Assembly (NCBI RefSeq): GCF_003710825.1 | Contig: NZ_RHHQ01000012.1 | Span: 496,001 to 560,000 of the forward strand | Origin: Brevibacillus fluminis | GTDB lineage: Bacteria; Bacillota; Bacilli; Brevibacillales; Brevibacillaceae | Direction: 5' to 3' | Length of the DNA: 64,000 nt | Part shown: piece by piece, positions 16,785 to 25,055 of the stretch | How positions within the stretch are numbered: position 1 is the stretch's first letter | Layout of the letters: each line of letters begins with the position of its first letter | Made by a program: the position numbers and the translations under genes | Notes under the pieces: model-generated | What the model was told of the DNA's origin: nothing | What the model saw: the letters and a program-made list of their open reading frames with translations, nothing else | The model's database searches: none

Positions 16785-18088
16785 GCAAACAAAAGATTTT
16801 CACATTGGGTTTTCAGCACGTGCTCGCCATGTATGCCGGCGCAGTTGTCGTGCCGCTGATCATCGGTGGTGCCTTGAAGCTGACACAGGCGCAGATGGCG
16901 TATCTCATTGCCGCAGACTTGTTCACTTGCGGATTGGCTACGCTGATTCAAGTTTTGGGTACCCGTTATATCGGTATCAAGCTGCCGGTTGTTCTCGGCT
17001 GTACGTTTACGGCTGTCGGGCCGATCATCGCGATCGCATCGACCACCAATATTCCTACCGCTTATGGCGCCATCATCGTCGCGGGGATATTCGTCGCGTT
17101 AGCTGCACCGTTATTCGGTAAATTGCTGCGCTTCTTCCCGACTGTCGTAATCGGCTCAGTCGTTACGATCATCGGTCTGTCGCTGATTCCCGTCGCGATG
17201 AACAACGTCGCTGGCGGCCAAGGAAGCCCTGATTTCGGACAACCGCGCAATCTTTTGCTCGCTTTGCTGACTCTTGCTATCATTTTGATCGTCAATCGTT
17301 TCTTCAGCGGTTTTGTGCGTGCAATTTCCGTCCTGATTGGTCTTGCGGTCGGAACAACAGTTGCGTATTTCCTGGGCATGGTGAATTTCGGGGCGGTATC
17401 GAGCGCTTCTGCGATCAGTATTGTCCAACCTTTTTATTTCGGCGCTCCGCAATTCAACATCGCTGCTATTGTGACCATGATCATCGTTTGCATCATCGGG
17501 ATGGTCGAATCCACCGGTACGTATTTTGCCTTGAGCAAAGTGACCGGCAAGGAGCTGAAAGAGCAGGACATCGTCGGTGGCCTGCGTGCTGAAGGTCTGG
17601 CGATCGTATTGGGCGGTTTGTTCAACGCGTTCCCGTATACTAGCTTTTCCCAAAACGTCGGCCTGGTTTCACTCACAGGCGTGAAAAGCCGCGACGTGAT
17701 GTTTGGTGCCGGCTTCATCATGATTCTACTCGGACTTTTGCCGAAATTGGCGGCGCTGACTACGGTCATCCCGAACCCGGTATTAGGAGGCGCGATGGTC
17801 GCAATGTTTGGGATGGTCGTTGCATCCGGTATCACGATTCTTTCACACGTCGACCTGCGCCAAAATGAGAACCTTTTGATCGCGGCTTGCAGCATCGCCG
17901 TTGGCTTGGGCTCTTCGGCGGTTCCGCAAATGTTCGACCATTTGCCAGAAACAATGAAAATGCTTTGCACCAACGGCATCGTCACCGGCTCCGTAACCGC
18001 TGTGCTGCTCAACTTGCTCCTGATGCACAGCAAAGGAACGGTAAGCAGCGCTGAAATGGCTGCGCAAACGACCGGACAAGAAGTGTAA
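16778..18088 (+). CDS. pbuX: Xanthine permease PbuX (nucleobase:cation symporter-2 family)
   Basis: The 436-residue polytopic membrane protein has about 12-14 hydrophobic segments and the NCS2 signature FNAFPYTSFSQNVGLVSLTGVKSR around residues 288-311. It imports xanthine (perhaps uric acid) by proton symport. ATG 16778 lies within the end of xpt (ATGCTAA overlap), so the two are translationally coupled. Followed by a strong terminator. Confidence 0.95.
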   Translation: MLSKQKIFTLGFQHVLAMYAGAVVVPLIIGGALKLTQAQMAYLIAADLFTCGLATLIQVLGTRYIGIKLPVVLGCTFTAVGPIIAIASTTNIPTAYGAIIVAGIFVALAAPLFGKLLRFFPTVVIGSVVTIIGLSLIPVAMNNVAGGQGSPDFGQPRNLLLALLTLAIILIVNRFFSGFVRAISVLIGLAVGTTVAYFLGMVNFGAVSSASAISIVQPFYFGAPQFNIAAIVTMIIVCIIGMVESTGTYFALSKVTGKELKEQDIVGGLRAEGLAIVLGGLFNAFPYTSFSQNVGLVSLTGVKSRDVMFGAGFIMILLGLLPKLAALTTVIPNPVLGGAMVAMFGMVVASGITILSHVDLRQNENLLIAACSIAVGLGSSAVPQMFDHLPETMKMLCTNGIVTGSVTAVLLNLLLMHSKGTVSSAEMAAQTTGQEV

Positions 18089-18097
18089 TGGAAACGA

Positions 18098-18137
18098 AAC
18101 CCCCGCGACATCCTTGAGAGGAGCGTGGGGGTTTTTT
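18098..18137 (+). terminator. Rho-independent terminator after pbuX
   Basis: AACCCCCGC and GCGTGGGGGTT form the stem, followed by TTTTTT. It starts nine bases after the pbuX stop and lies between convergent genes. Confidence 0.9.
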
Positions 18138-18143
18138 GTGGCT

Positions 18144-19049
18144 TCAGATCGATTTTTCCACTGCCCTGACAGGTGCCACTTGCACCTTTGCGCGCGCAGT
18201 CCCTTGCCAGTTGACGAGAAAAATCCCTGCGCAAATAAAAGCGCCACCGACGATGACATACCATTCAATCGTCTCATGCAAGAGCAGCCAGCTGGAAAGC
18301 ACCCCGAACAGCGGGACCAAAAACAAATAAGCGCTCGTTTTGGCGGGGTCGCCGTTTTTCAGCAGATAGTACCAGAGGGAAAACTGCACGATGGAGCACA
18401 TCACTACAAGCCAGAGCAGGATGGCGACCGACATCGTCGTGATGCGGAAGTAAGGATGCTCCGTCAATGCGCTGAGAAGCAAAAGTGCGATTCCTCCGAA
18501 TATCATCTGATAGGCCGCGAGTGTTGTCATCTGGAAGGCGCTGCCCCAGCGTTTGATCAGTAATGTGGCGATGGCGAAAAAGATGGCGCCCGCCATGCTG
18601 AGCAGAGTGCCCGGCTGAAACCCGAGCTGAAAGTTGAGGCAGAAGGCGACGCCGAGGAAGCCGACGACTACGCCCAACCATTGGCGCACGCGATAGACGG
18701 CGCCGGTGAACAGCGTCCCGAGAATGATGACGAACAGCGGATTCAAGTTGAGCATGATGGACGATTCACCCGAGGTGATCCAGCGCATGCTGTAATACCC
18801 GCAGCCCATCACACCTGCCGATTGGAAAAGACCGATGACGGCTGCCTGCCACCATTGGGACGTCCCGCGGGGCCGAGGCTGCGGTTTGCTTCTGACGAGC
18901 AGGGCGAGCAAGCCGCCGGCAATCACAAAACGGATACCCATTAAAAAGAATGGCGGTGCATATTCGAAGCCGATTTTGCCGACAGGAAAGGCGATGCCCA
19001 TCAATAGTGTCGTGATCAGGAGCAGACTGACGTATTTGAACTGCTTCAT
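18144..19049 (-). CDS. EamA/DMT-family transporter
   Basis: Start ATG 19049 follows GGAGGTTG; the open frame extends further upstream without a site. The 301-residue protein has about ten membrane segments in two EamA repeats (first half starting LLLITTLLMGIAFPVGKIGFEYAPP, second half GAIFFAIATLLIKRWG). Members export amino acids or other metabolites; the substrate is unknown. It is divergent from a LysR-type regulator 136 bases away, which likely controls it. Confidence 0.9.
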   Translation of the reverse strand: MKQFKYVSLLLITTLLMGIAFPVGKIGFEYAPPFFLMGIRFVIAGGLLALLVRSKPQPRPRGTSQWWQAAVIGLFQSAGVMGCGYYSMRWITSGESSIMLNLNPLFVIILGTLFTGAVYRVRQWLGVVVGFLGVAFCLNFQLGFQPGTLLSMAGAIFFAIATLLIKRWGSAFQMTTLAAYQMIFGGIALLLLSALTEHPYFRITTMSVAILLWLVVMCSIVQFSLWYYLLKNGDPAKTSAYLFLVPLFGVLSSWLLLHETIEWYVIVGGAFICAGIFLVNWQGTARAKVQVAPVRAVEKSI

Positions 19050-19185
19050 CGAGACAACCTCCATTTTCGTTGTTGATGATCCTATTGTAGAAGAGGTTTG
19101 GTTTTCTGTATAATGATTGCTAAAGATATTCGGTATCAGAAAATATGATTGCCAATCGGATTGAGTGAAGGGGAGGAACAGAAAC

Positions 19186-20070
19186 ATGGAAAGCGCGGAT
19201 TTGCGGGTTTTTCAAATGGTGGCGCGGGAAGGCTCGATCACGAAGGCAGCGGTCCGGCTCGGCTATGTGCAATCCAACGTGACGGCACGTATCCAGCAGC
19301 TGGAAACAGAGCTGGGCACGGCCTTGTTTTTGCGGCACAACCGGGGGATGACGCTTTCAGCAAGCGGCAAAACGCTGCTCGGGTACGCGGACAAAATCGT
19401 CGGCCTGCTCGATGAGGCGACCCGGGCACTCGCCTCGACAAACGAACCGAACGGCCCTCTTGCCATCGGCTCCACTCAGACAGCCGCGGCGGTTCGCCTG
19501 CCTCCGTTGCTCGCTGCCTATCACCGCCAATATGAGCAGGTGCATCTGTCGCTCGCGACGGGCCATACACAGCTTTTGATCGAAAAAGTGCTGCAATATG
19601 AGCTCGATTGCGCCTTCATCGGGATGAAATGCGACCATCCCCAGCTCGATTCCATCACTGTTTTCAATGAAGAGCTAGTCATCGTCTCTGCCCCGTCCGT
19701 CACCGGAATCGAGGAAGCGGTGACAAAACCGATCCTCGTCTACGGCCTTGGCTGCTCCTACCGGGACGTATTGGAGCGCTGGATCGCGGCAAGCGGCTTC
19801 AAAAGACCCGTCGTCATGGAGCTCGGCACACTGGAAGCCATCATCGGCACCGTATCGGCAGGCCTCGGCATCTCACTTTTGCCACGCGCCGTCGTCGACC
19901 GCCATGCAGCAGAAGGAACGCTCCGCGCCCACCCAATTGAAGAGACATATCGCTACATGAAAACTGACCTGATTACCCGAAAAGACACCTTCATCAGCAG
20001 TGCGCTGCGCGCGTTTATTAATCTGTTGCCTACTGTTACGGTAGATGATCAGGAAAAAATAACGAACTAA
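19186..20070 (+). CDS. LysR-family transcriptional regulator
   Basis: The 294-residue regulator starts at ATG 19186 behind GGGGAGG; an in-frame upstream start lacks a site. The N-terminal winged helix reads LRVFQMVAREGSITKAAVRLGYVQSNVTARIQQLE, followed by the effector-binding domain. The divergent arrangement with the EamA transporter suggests it activates that exporter in response to its substrate. The shared intergenic region (19050-19185) is AT-rich with a possible LysR box. Confidence 0.9.
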   Translation: MESADLRVFQMVAREGSITKAAVRLGYVQSNVTARIQQLETELGTALFLRHNRGMTLSASGKTLLGYADKIVGLLDEATRALASTNEPNGPLAIGSTQTAAAVRLPPLLAAYHRQYEQVHLSLATGHTQLLIEKVLQYELDCAFIGMKCDHPQLDSITVFNEELVIVSAPSVTGIEEAVTKPILVYGLGCSYRDVLERWIAASGFKRPVVMELGTLEAIIGTVSAGLGISLLPRAVVDRHAAEGTLRAHPIEETYRYMKTDLITRKDTFISSALRAFINLLPTVTVDDQEKITN

Positions 20071-20085
20071 AAAAGCCCATCTTAC

Positions 20086-20307
20086 ATGGAACGGGTTCGG
20101 TTTTTGGTGCAAAAACAAAAGAAGGGCGGGAGCAAAGCGGATGTGACCGAAAAAGCGGAGTGGTTGACGAGTGACAAGAGCGTTGCTACTGTAATAAACG
20201 GCATCATTACAGCTGTTGTTGCTCCTGGGAGCACGACTATCTATATCAAAAAACAAAAGAGCCCTTTCACAATTTCTGTGAATAAGGCTCCTTTTTTTTA
20301 CCCCTGA
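20086..20307 (+). pseudogene. BIG2-type immunoglobulin-like domain remnant
   Basis: A 73-codon frame contains TEKAEWLTSDKSVATV, NGIITAVVAPGSTTIYI, a typical single BIG2 domain of bacterial surface proteins. There is no signal peptide, no ribosome site and no surface-anchor part, and the end runs through a terminator hairpin. It is most likely a leftover of a larger S-layer or adhesin gene. Expression as a tiny protein cannot be excluded. Confidence 0.5.
20257..20299 (+). terminator. Rho-independent terminator
   Basis: GAGCC pairs with GGCTC, an inner CACA/TGTG adds to the stem, and eight T follow. It lies 190 bases past the LysR stop and may be the inherited terminator of the broken BIG2 gene. 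Confidence 0.65.
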
Positions 20308-20347
20308 GAAGGGTAGTCAAAATTGCTGAATGCAGCGACTGGTTTTG

Positions 20348-20527
20348 CTAGTTCAACAAGTAAACAGTTCCAAAAATCAAGTTTTTTGCATCATGCGGAA
20401 CCATCAAGGATTTGAGTAACTCTCTATCATGATATTCCCGATCGAGCGCCCCAGCTTCTTGCCAAGCCTTATGTTGGAGCCGATTCTGTACAAGGTTTGC
20501 AAAGTAGTGGCTGGCATTCGCTGTAAC
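20348..20527 (-). pseudogene. C-terminal fragment of an unrecognised protein (59 codons)
   Basis: Reading leftward, a frame with no start codon runs from just after a TAA at 20528-20530 to TAG at 20348. It includes the protein-like stretch NRLQHKAWQEAGALDREYHD and ends LIFGTVYLLN. Amino-acid composition is that of a real soluble protein tail. It is a truncated remnant, part of the debris between LysR and the serine hydrolase. The rest of 20308-20646 shows nothing else I can support. Confidence 0.4.
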
Positions 20528-20646
20528 TTATAAATGTTAGTATATGGAAAGAAAGAATCACTCTTCCTCCTCAGTACATAAGCAGAAGAAACGCAAGGAG
20601 GATGTGGAGTAGATAAACTTTCTATATTAGACAGGAGGAATGAAGA

Positions 20647-21792
20647 ATGAGGAAGGGATTTTGGATTGCGGTGTTGGCCTTTATTTTTACGTTCCAGTAT
20701 GGAAGCGCTTACGCAACAGAAGCGCTGGGCGCCTCGCCGGTTGAGGATGATCCGATTGCCAATTTCTTAAAAGAGAATCCTGACAGATCTTCCATGTATT
20801 TGATTCGCAATGGGAATAAGGTTATCGATTATCACTCCAACCGAGCTATGACCCTTGCCAGTACCTCAAAATTGATCATTGCGCTTGAGTTCGCCAAGCA
20901 GGCGGCCCAAGGAAAGATCAATTCTTCGAAAAAAGTGTCGTTGGATGATTTGGCGCTGTTCTACGTGCCAGGGACTGATGGTGGTGCCCATGAGGCGTGG
21001 TTAAAGGATATCCAAGCGCGTCAAGTCGTTCAAAATGGCAAAGTCAGCTTGCAGGAAGTAGCAAAAGGAATGATCAAGTATAGCTCCAATGCCAATTCAG
21101 AGTATTTGTTGATGCTTCTCGGTATTGATAACGTCAACGATAACCTGGACGATTTGAACTTTACCACGCATCAGAAGTTTTTCCCTGCCTTTGCATCCAT
21201 TGTCGTGGTACCCTACTCCCTAATGTCATCTCTGGACCCGCAATTACCACTAGAAACGAGGATCGATCTTGTCAAAACACAGATCAGTACTATGTCGCAG
21301 AACAATTTCATTTCCGAAGCAAACAAAGTATTCAAAAGATTACAAAAGGATAAAGACGGCAGTTATAAAGCACAGGTAAAAGCAGATCTATTTCAGTGGT
21401 ACGATACGGAGCTTGACGACTTGATTGTGGCACGTCTTCCCAAAGCAACAACTAAGGAGTACGCTACTTTGATGAATAAAATCAACAGTAGAAGTTACCT
21501 TCCTAACAAGGTTCAGAAGGAACTGGATGCGATCATTGAGAAACCGCAGGAGCCTGATAGTCCATTTACCCACATTGGCGCAAAAGGTGGAAGTACAGCA
21601 AAAGTAATTACAATGTCGTTTTATGCAACTGATAAAGATGGCAACAAAGTGGAGATGGCCGTTTTTACGAATCAGCTAACAAAAGATGAGTTTACGCAAC
21701 TTGCACAAAATTTGAACACGTTTTTGTTAAAGCGGATTCAGGATCCTGCCTTTTTAACAGATCTAACGCAATATTTGCAGCAAAACAGCTAA
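20647..21792 (+). CDS. Secreted serine hydrolase, class A beta-lactamase fold
   Basis: The 381-residue protein follows GACAGGAGG. A signal peptide (WIAVLAFIFTFQYGSAYA) covers about residues 5-23. The active-site S-x-x-K is S72-T-S-K75, a YSSNAN segment (about 145-150) resembles the SDN loop, and AKGGSTAKV stands for the KTG triad. It lacks a clear class A omega-loop E166 motif, so true penicillinase activity is doubtful; a peptidase or D,D-peptidase-like hydrolase acting outside the cell is likely. It is followed 18 bases later by an M42 peptidase, perhaps co-transcribed. Confidence 0.82.
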   Translation: MRKGFWIAVLAFIFTFQYGSAYATEALGASPVEDDPIANFLKENPDRSSMYLIRNGNKVIDYHSNRAMTLASTSKLIIALEFAKQAAQGKINSSKKVSLDDLALFYVPGTDGGAHEAWLKDIQARQVVQNGKVSLQEVAKGMIKYSSNANSEYLLMLLGIDNVNDNLDDLNFTTHQKFFPAFASIVVVPYSLMSSLDPQLPLETRIDLVKTQISTMSQNNFISEANKVFKRLQKDKDGSYKAQVKADLFQWYDTELDDLIVARLPKATTKEYATLMNKINSRSYLPNKVQKELDAIIEKPQEPDSPFTHIGAKGGSTAKVITMSFYATDKDGNKVEMAVFTNQLTKDEFTQLAQNLNTFLLKRIQDPAFLTDLTQYLQQNS

Positions 21793-21810
21793 ACAAAGGA
21801 GGAGAACGAG

Positions 21811-22890
21811 TTGAACGAGTGGGTACAGATTTTAAAGGAACTGTCAGAGGCATCAGGGGTGCCTGGACAAGAACAGGAAGTACGGGAACTGATGCGCACC
21901 TATTTAGAGCCTTACACAGAAGAGTTATCCACCGATAACCTGGGAAGCATTGTCGGTCGAAAAACGGGGAAGGCCGATGGACCGAAAATCATGCTCATGG
22001 GTCATATGGATGAGGTAGGTTTTATGGTAACTCGTGTGACCAAAACTGGGTTTATTCTCTTCCAAACGCTTGGAGGCTGGTCGCCACATGTGCTTTTGGC
22101 ACAGCGTGTGACAATCAAAACGCGCAAAGGTGAGATTATCGGCGTTATCGGTTCAAAGCCGCCACATGTTTCATCTGCCAGTGACAAGGCAAAAGTGGTC
22201 GAAATCATGGAAATGTATATCGATATTGGCGCGACGAGTGCAGAACATGCCAAAGAATTGGGCATTCGGCCAGGCGATCCGATCGTCCCCATTTGTCCCT
22301 TTACGGTAATGGCCAACGATAAGATGTATATGGGCAAGGCTTTTGACAATCGCGGAGGTTGTCTGACAGCGATTGAACTGGTAAAAAGCCTGCAAGCTGT
22401 CGATCATCCAAACATTGTTTTCGCAGGCGCCACCGTGCAAGAGGAAGTGGGCCTTCGCGGGTCAGGGACCAGTGTAACAATGGTTGGACCGGATGTGTTT
22501 ATTGCCTTAGAGACAGGCATGGCATTAGATACCCCGGGGCTTGCTGATTCACCGTATGTACCAGAGATTAAATGCGGAGGGGGACCCGTGATTGCGCTGT
22601 ATGATAAATCGTTGGTACCGAATACGAAATTGCGGGACTTGATGTTTGATACTGCGGAAGAAGAAGGAATCCCGTATCAGTACGGAGCAGCGCCTGGTGC
22701 AGGGACAGATGCTGGCGCCGCCCATCTGATCGGTAAAGGAGTTCCGTCGATTGTGATTGCGATTCCGGCGCGTTATATACACAGCCACGCTTCCATTCTT
22801 CATCATGATGATGTCGAGAATACGGTGAAATTACTTGTTGCGGTCGTTAAAAAGCTGGATCAAAAAATCGTCGATTGGATCAAAATGTAA
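21811..22890 (+). CDS. M42-family metallo-aminopeptidase
   Basis: The 359-residue enzyme starts at TTG 21811 behind AAAGGAGGAG. Metal ligands are visible in MGHMDEVGF (H65, D67), DNRGGC, QEEVGLRG and, near the end, IPARYIHSH. M42 enzymes are cytoplasmic, dodecameric tetrahedral aminopeptidases with two Zn/Co ions, often cutting acidic or neutral N-terminal residues from peptides. The serine hydrolase gene upstream makes an operon likely. Some family members were misnamed endoglucanases; that is not supported here. Confidence 0.92.
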   Translation: MNEWVQILKELSEASGVPGQEQEVRELMRTYLEPYTEELSTDNLGSIVGRKTGKADGPKIMLMGHMDEVGFMVTRVTKTGFILFQTLGGWSPHVLLAQRVTIKTRKGEIIGVIGSKPPHVSSASDKAKVVEIMEMYIDIGATSAEHAKELGIRPGDPIVPICPFTVMANDKMYMGKAFDNRGGCLTAIELVKSLQAVDHPNIVFAGATVQEEVGLRGSGTSVTMVGPDVFIALETGMALDTPGLADSPYVPEIKCGGGPVIALYDKSLVPNTKLRDLMFDTAEEEGIPYQYGAAPGAGTDAGAAHLIGKGVPSIVIAIPARYIHSHASILHHDDVENTVKLLVAVVKKLDQKIVDWIKM

Positions 22891-22967
22891 CCAACTGTAT
22901 AGTGAATATCGTTCAGCTAAAGGGCAGCTTTGTTGAACAAGTTATAAATTTAAGATTTTAAAGGAAG

Positions 22968-23003
22968 AGCATTTCTTTGTAATGAGAAATGCTTTTTATT
23001 TTT
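22968..23003 (+). terminator. Rho-independent terminator after the M42 peptidase
   Basis: AGCATTTCT and AGAAATGCT form a nine-base stem with an eight-base loop, followed by a T-rich tail. Confidence 0.85.
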
Positions 23004-23062
23004 TTGCTTAACATAAAAAGAATATTCCGTTAACAATAAAAACATAACAAAAAACAATATTA

Positions 23063-23083
23063 ATTTATTGTAAAACAATAAAT
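23063..23083. promoter_or_regulatory. Perfect inverted repeat, candidate operator of the XRE regulator
   Basis: ATTTATTGT and ACAATAAAT are perfect nine-base arms around AAA, 45 bases before the DUF2975 start. The XRE protein encoded second in the operon is the obvious candidate binder. Confidence 0.5.
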
Positions 23084-23128
23084 CGCGTGGTAAAGTCATT
23101 TTGTAATTAAATTAGTGAGGTGATCTTT

Positions 23129-23611
23129 ATGAAACGGGGAACAACACTCTTTTTAAAGATGGCTGTTATTCTTATTGGAATCCCAATTCTTGCTTTGTGC
23201 ATATTTTTAGTGCCTAAGATCGGGAACTTTGCTGGGGAATTGTATCCAGATATCGCTTATATGAAATCTCTCGTTTTAATCGATATGTACGCGGCAGCGA
23301 TACCTTTTTACTTTGCTCTGTATCAAGCTTTTAAACTTTTAAGCTATATTCATAAGAACCAAGCGTTCTCGGAATTATCCGTAAAGGCTTTAAAGAATAT
23401 AAAATACTGTGCCTTCACAATCAGTACCTTATACCTGCTAGGTATGCCACTCTACTATCTCATGGCGCAGAGAATTGACCCTCCAAGTTTCATACCAATC
23501 GGATTGGCCATTATTTTCGCCTCTATGGTAATCGCCGTTTTTGCTGCTGTTCTCCAAAGACTTTTACAAGAAGCTATTAATATAAAATCAGAAAATGATT
23601 TAACGATCTGA
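23129..23611 (+). CDS. DUF2975 membrane protein
   Basis: ATG 23129 follows GAGGTGAT. The 160-residue protein has four membrane segments (about 8-30, 48-68, 90-115, 122-145) and the AFSELSVKALKNIKYC loop typical of DUF2975. It is paired with a small XRE regulator, an arrangement seen as yoaS-yozG in Bacillus subtilis. Function unknown. Base composition is markedly more AT-rich than most of the window, as in the whole 22.9-24.7 kb segment. Confidence 0.85.
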   Translation: MKRGTTLFLKMAVILIGIPILALCIFLVPKIGNFAGELYPDIAYMKSLVLIDMYAAAIPFYFALYQAFKLLSYIHKNQAFSELSVKALKNIKYCAFTISTLYLLGMPLYYLMAQRIDPPSFIPIGLAIIFASMVIAVFAAVLQRLLQEAINIKSENDLTI

Positions 23612-23621
23612 GGTTAATATT

Positions 23622-23840
23622 ATGGCGATTATCATCAATGTTGATGTGATGTTGGCAAAAAGGAAAATGAGCGTAACAGAACTTTCGGAAAGGGTTGGAA
23701 TTACGATGGCGAATCTTTCCATTCTGAAAAATGGGAAAGCAAAAGCGGTTCGTTTTTCAACATTAGAAGCGATATGTAAGACTTTGAATTGTCAGCCGGG
23801 TGATATTTTGGAGTACAAAAGCGACGAAGACACTCAATAA
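23622..23840 (+). CDS. Small XRE-family helix-turn-helix regulator (YozG-like)
   Basis: The 72-residue protein is a lone Cro/CI helix-turn-helix: MLAKRKMSVTELSERVGITMANLSILKNGKAKAVRFSTLEAICKTLNCQPGDIL. The start follows TGAGG and lies ten bases after the DUF2975 stop, so the two genes are co-transcribed. Likely autoregulates through the inverted repeat at 23063. Confidence 0.88.
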   Translation: MAIIINVDVMLAKRKMSVTELSERVGITMANLSILKNGKAKAVRFSTLEAICKTLNCQPGDILEYKSDEDTQ

Positions 23841-23891
23841 AAACAGACAGCAAATTTATTTAACTAGCGGGTTCGACAGTTGAATAAAAAG

Positions 23892-23934
23892 AGGTATTCA
23901 GGAATGTTTTTTTACTCCTGAATACCTTTTTTTA
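23892..23934 (+). terminator. Rho-independent terminator after the XRE gene
   Basis: AGGTATTCAGGA and TCCTGAATACCT form a perfect 12-base stem followed by TTTTTTT. Confidence 0.9.
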
Positions 23935-23972
23935 TTTCCAATTAGATTTTTAAGCACATATGCGATAAACAT

Positions 23973-24003
23973 GTAGTTCTTTAAAATTGTTATAAAGAAC
24001 TAC
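23973..24003. repeat. 11-base inverted repeat in the intergenic region
   Basis: GTAGTTCTTTA (23973-23983) and TAAAGAACTAC (23993-24003) are perfect arms around a nine-base loop. No T run follows, so it is not a terminator; it may be an operator or the end of a small inserted element. Confidence 0.4.
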
Positions 24004-24111
24004 AGGTAGCGAGCGAGATACGAAGGGATTATGTGAAGACCAACAGGAACGCTTGTTTGTTAAGTAGAATTCATATAGTAAATGAAGTAGAAGATCAAAG
24101 GTGAGAAAATA

Positions 24112-24641
24112 ATGAAGCTGTATGATGAGTTATATGGACAATTTGTAGTGGAAGATGTTCTAGCAGAGATTATTCATACAAAAACAATTCAAAGATTAAA
24201 AAACATTCATCAAGCATGTGCTGCTTACCTTGTCAACAATGAATGGAATGTAACCCGTTATGATCATTCACTAGGAGTTATCATTTGCTTGCTTCGATCA
24301 TAAGTCTTTCTTTAAAAAAGGGAATCTTAAATCTAGATCAAATGCTGTTGGATGACCCAACTGTACTTACCATAATTAAGTCAAGTAATGATCGTGAGGT
24401 TTTACAACTACTCGAATTTTTAACATCCAAAGTCGAGCTCGAAGAAAATGAAGTAAAATATGATTTTCATATGGAAGGAAAAGCAAGAATTATAGACGTG
24501 CCAATTTCCTTCGACAATATAACCATTCATAACTCTTCAACATTATCCCAAAAGGTTAGAATAATGAATGAAGAAGCATTAGAAAAATCACATAGAGGTA
24601 CATTTGTAAAAATCAAATCACATATGATTCCAATTACTTAG
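24112..24641 (+). pseudogene. HD-domain phosphohydrolase with large internal deletion
   Basis: The first part (24112-24303) encodes a typical HD-phosphohydrolase start (MKLYDELYGQFVVEDVLAEI, then IQRLKNIHQA and VTRYDHSLGV) that stops after 63 residues. The second part (to 24641) is in another frame and resembles the C-terminal region (LLDDPTVLTIIKSSND, KARIIDVPI). The catalytic HD residues that should lie between (H...HD...D) are absent. So about a hundred residues are lost and the frame is broken; the product cannot be an active hydrolase. The AT-rich composition matches the DUF2975/XRE genes. Confidence 0.75.
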
Positions 24642-24743
24642 GACATTAAAGGAAGGGCGGAAATTCACCTTCTTTTTTTATGCCATTTTATATTGCCGGC
24701 CATTTGCTTTTTTATTTTTATTCGTCAAAGCCACTGCAGCAAA

Positions 24744-24962
24744 GGGATTTTAGCAAGAAAGCGGAACGGACGCCTTTACAATGCCCGCCAGGCGCAAGCG
24801 AAAAAACGGAAAAGCTATTGCGCCACATCTACTTCATCGAGATACACCCGCCGCGCAGCGTGTGGCTTTGGGGCGCAGTTTCCGTTTTTTCGCTTGCGCC
24901 GTTCACCCCGACCCCCAGCAGGCATTGTAACAGCGCCCGTGGAGCTTTCTTGCTAAAATCCC
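24744..24962. repeat. 219-bp imperfect palindrome (possible MITE-like element)
   Basis: Nested inverted arms: GGGATTTTAGCAAGAAAGC (24744-24762) with its exact complement at 24944-24962; TTACAATGCC (24776-24785) with GGCATTGTAA (24921-24930); and GGCGCAAGCGAAAAAACGGA (24791-24810) with its complement at 24881-24900. Further inside, GCGCC/GGCGC and CCACA/TGTGG pair as well. The whole can fold into one long hairpin. Composition is GC-richer than the flanking AT-rich island. It resembles a miniature inverted-repeat element or a decayed inverted duplication. No protein-coding role seen. Confidence 0.75.
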
Positions 24963-25055
24963 CTCCCCTCCACCAAAGTGCTTTTCAGAACATTGAATCG
25001 AAACGAAGGAAAATGGTACCTTTATTCGTAACGACACGAGAGGAGAGAAAACCAT

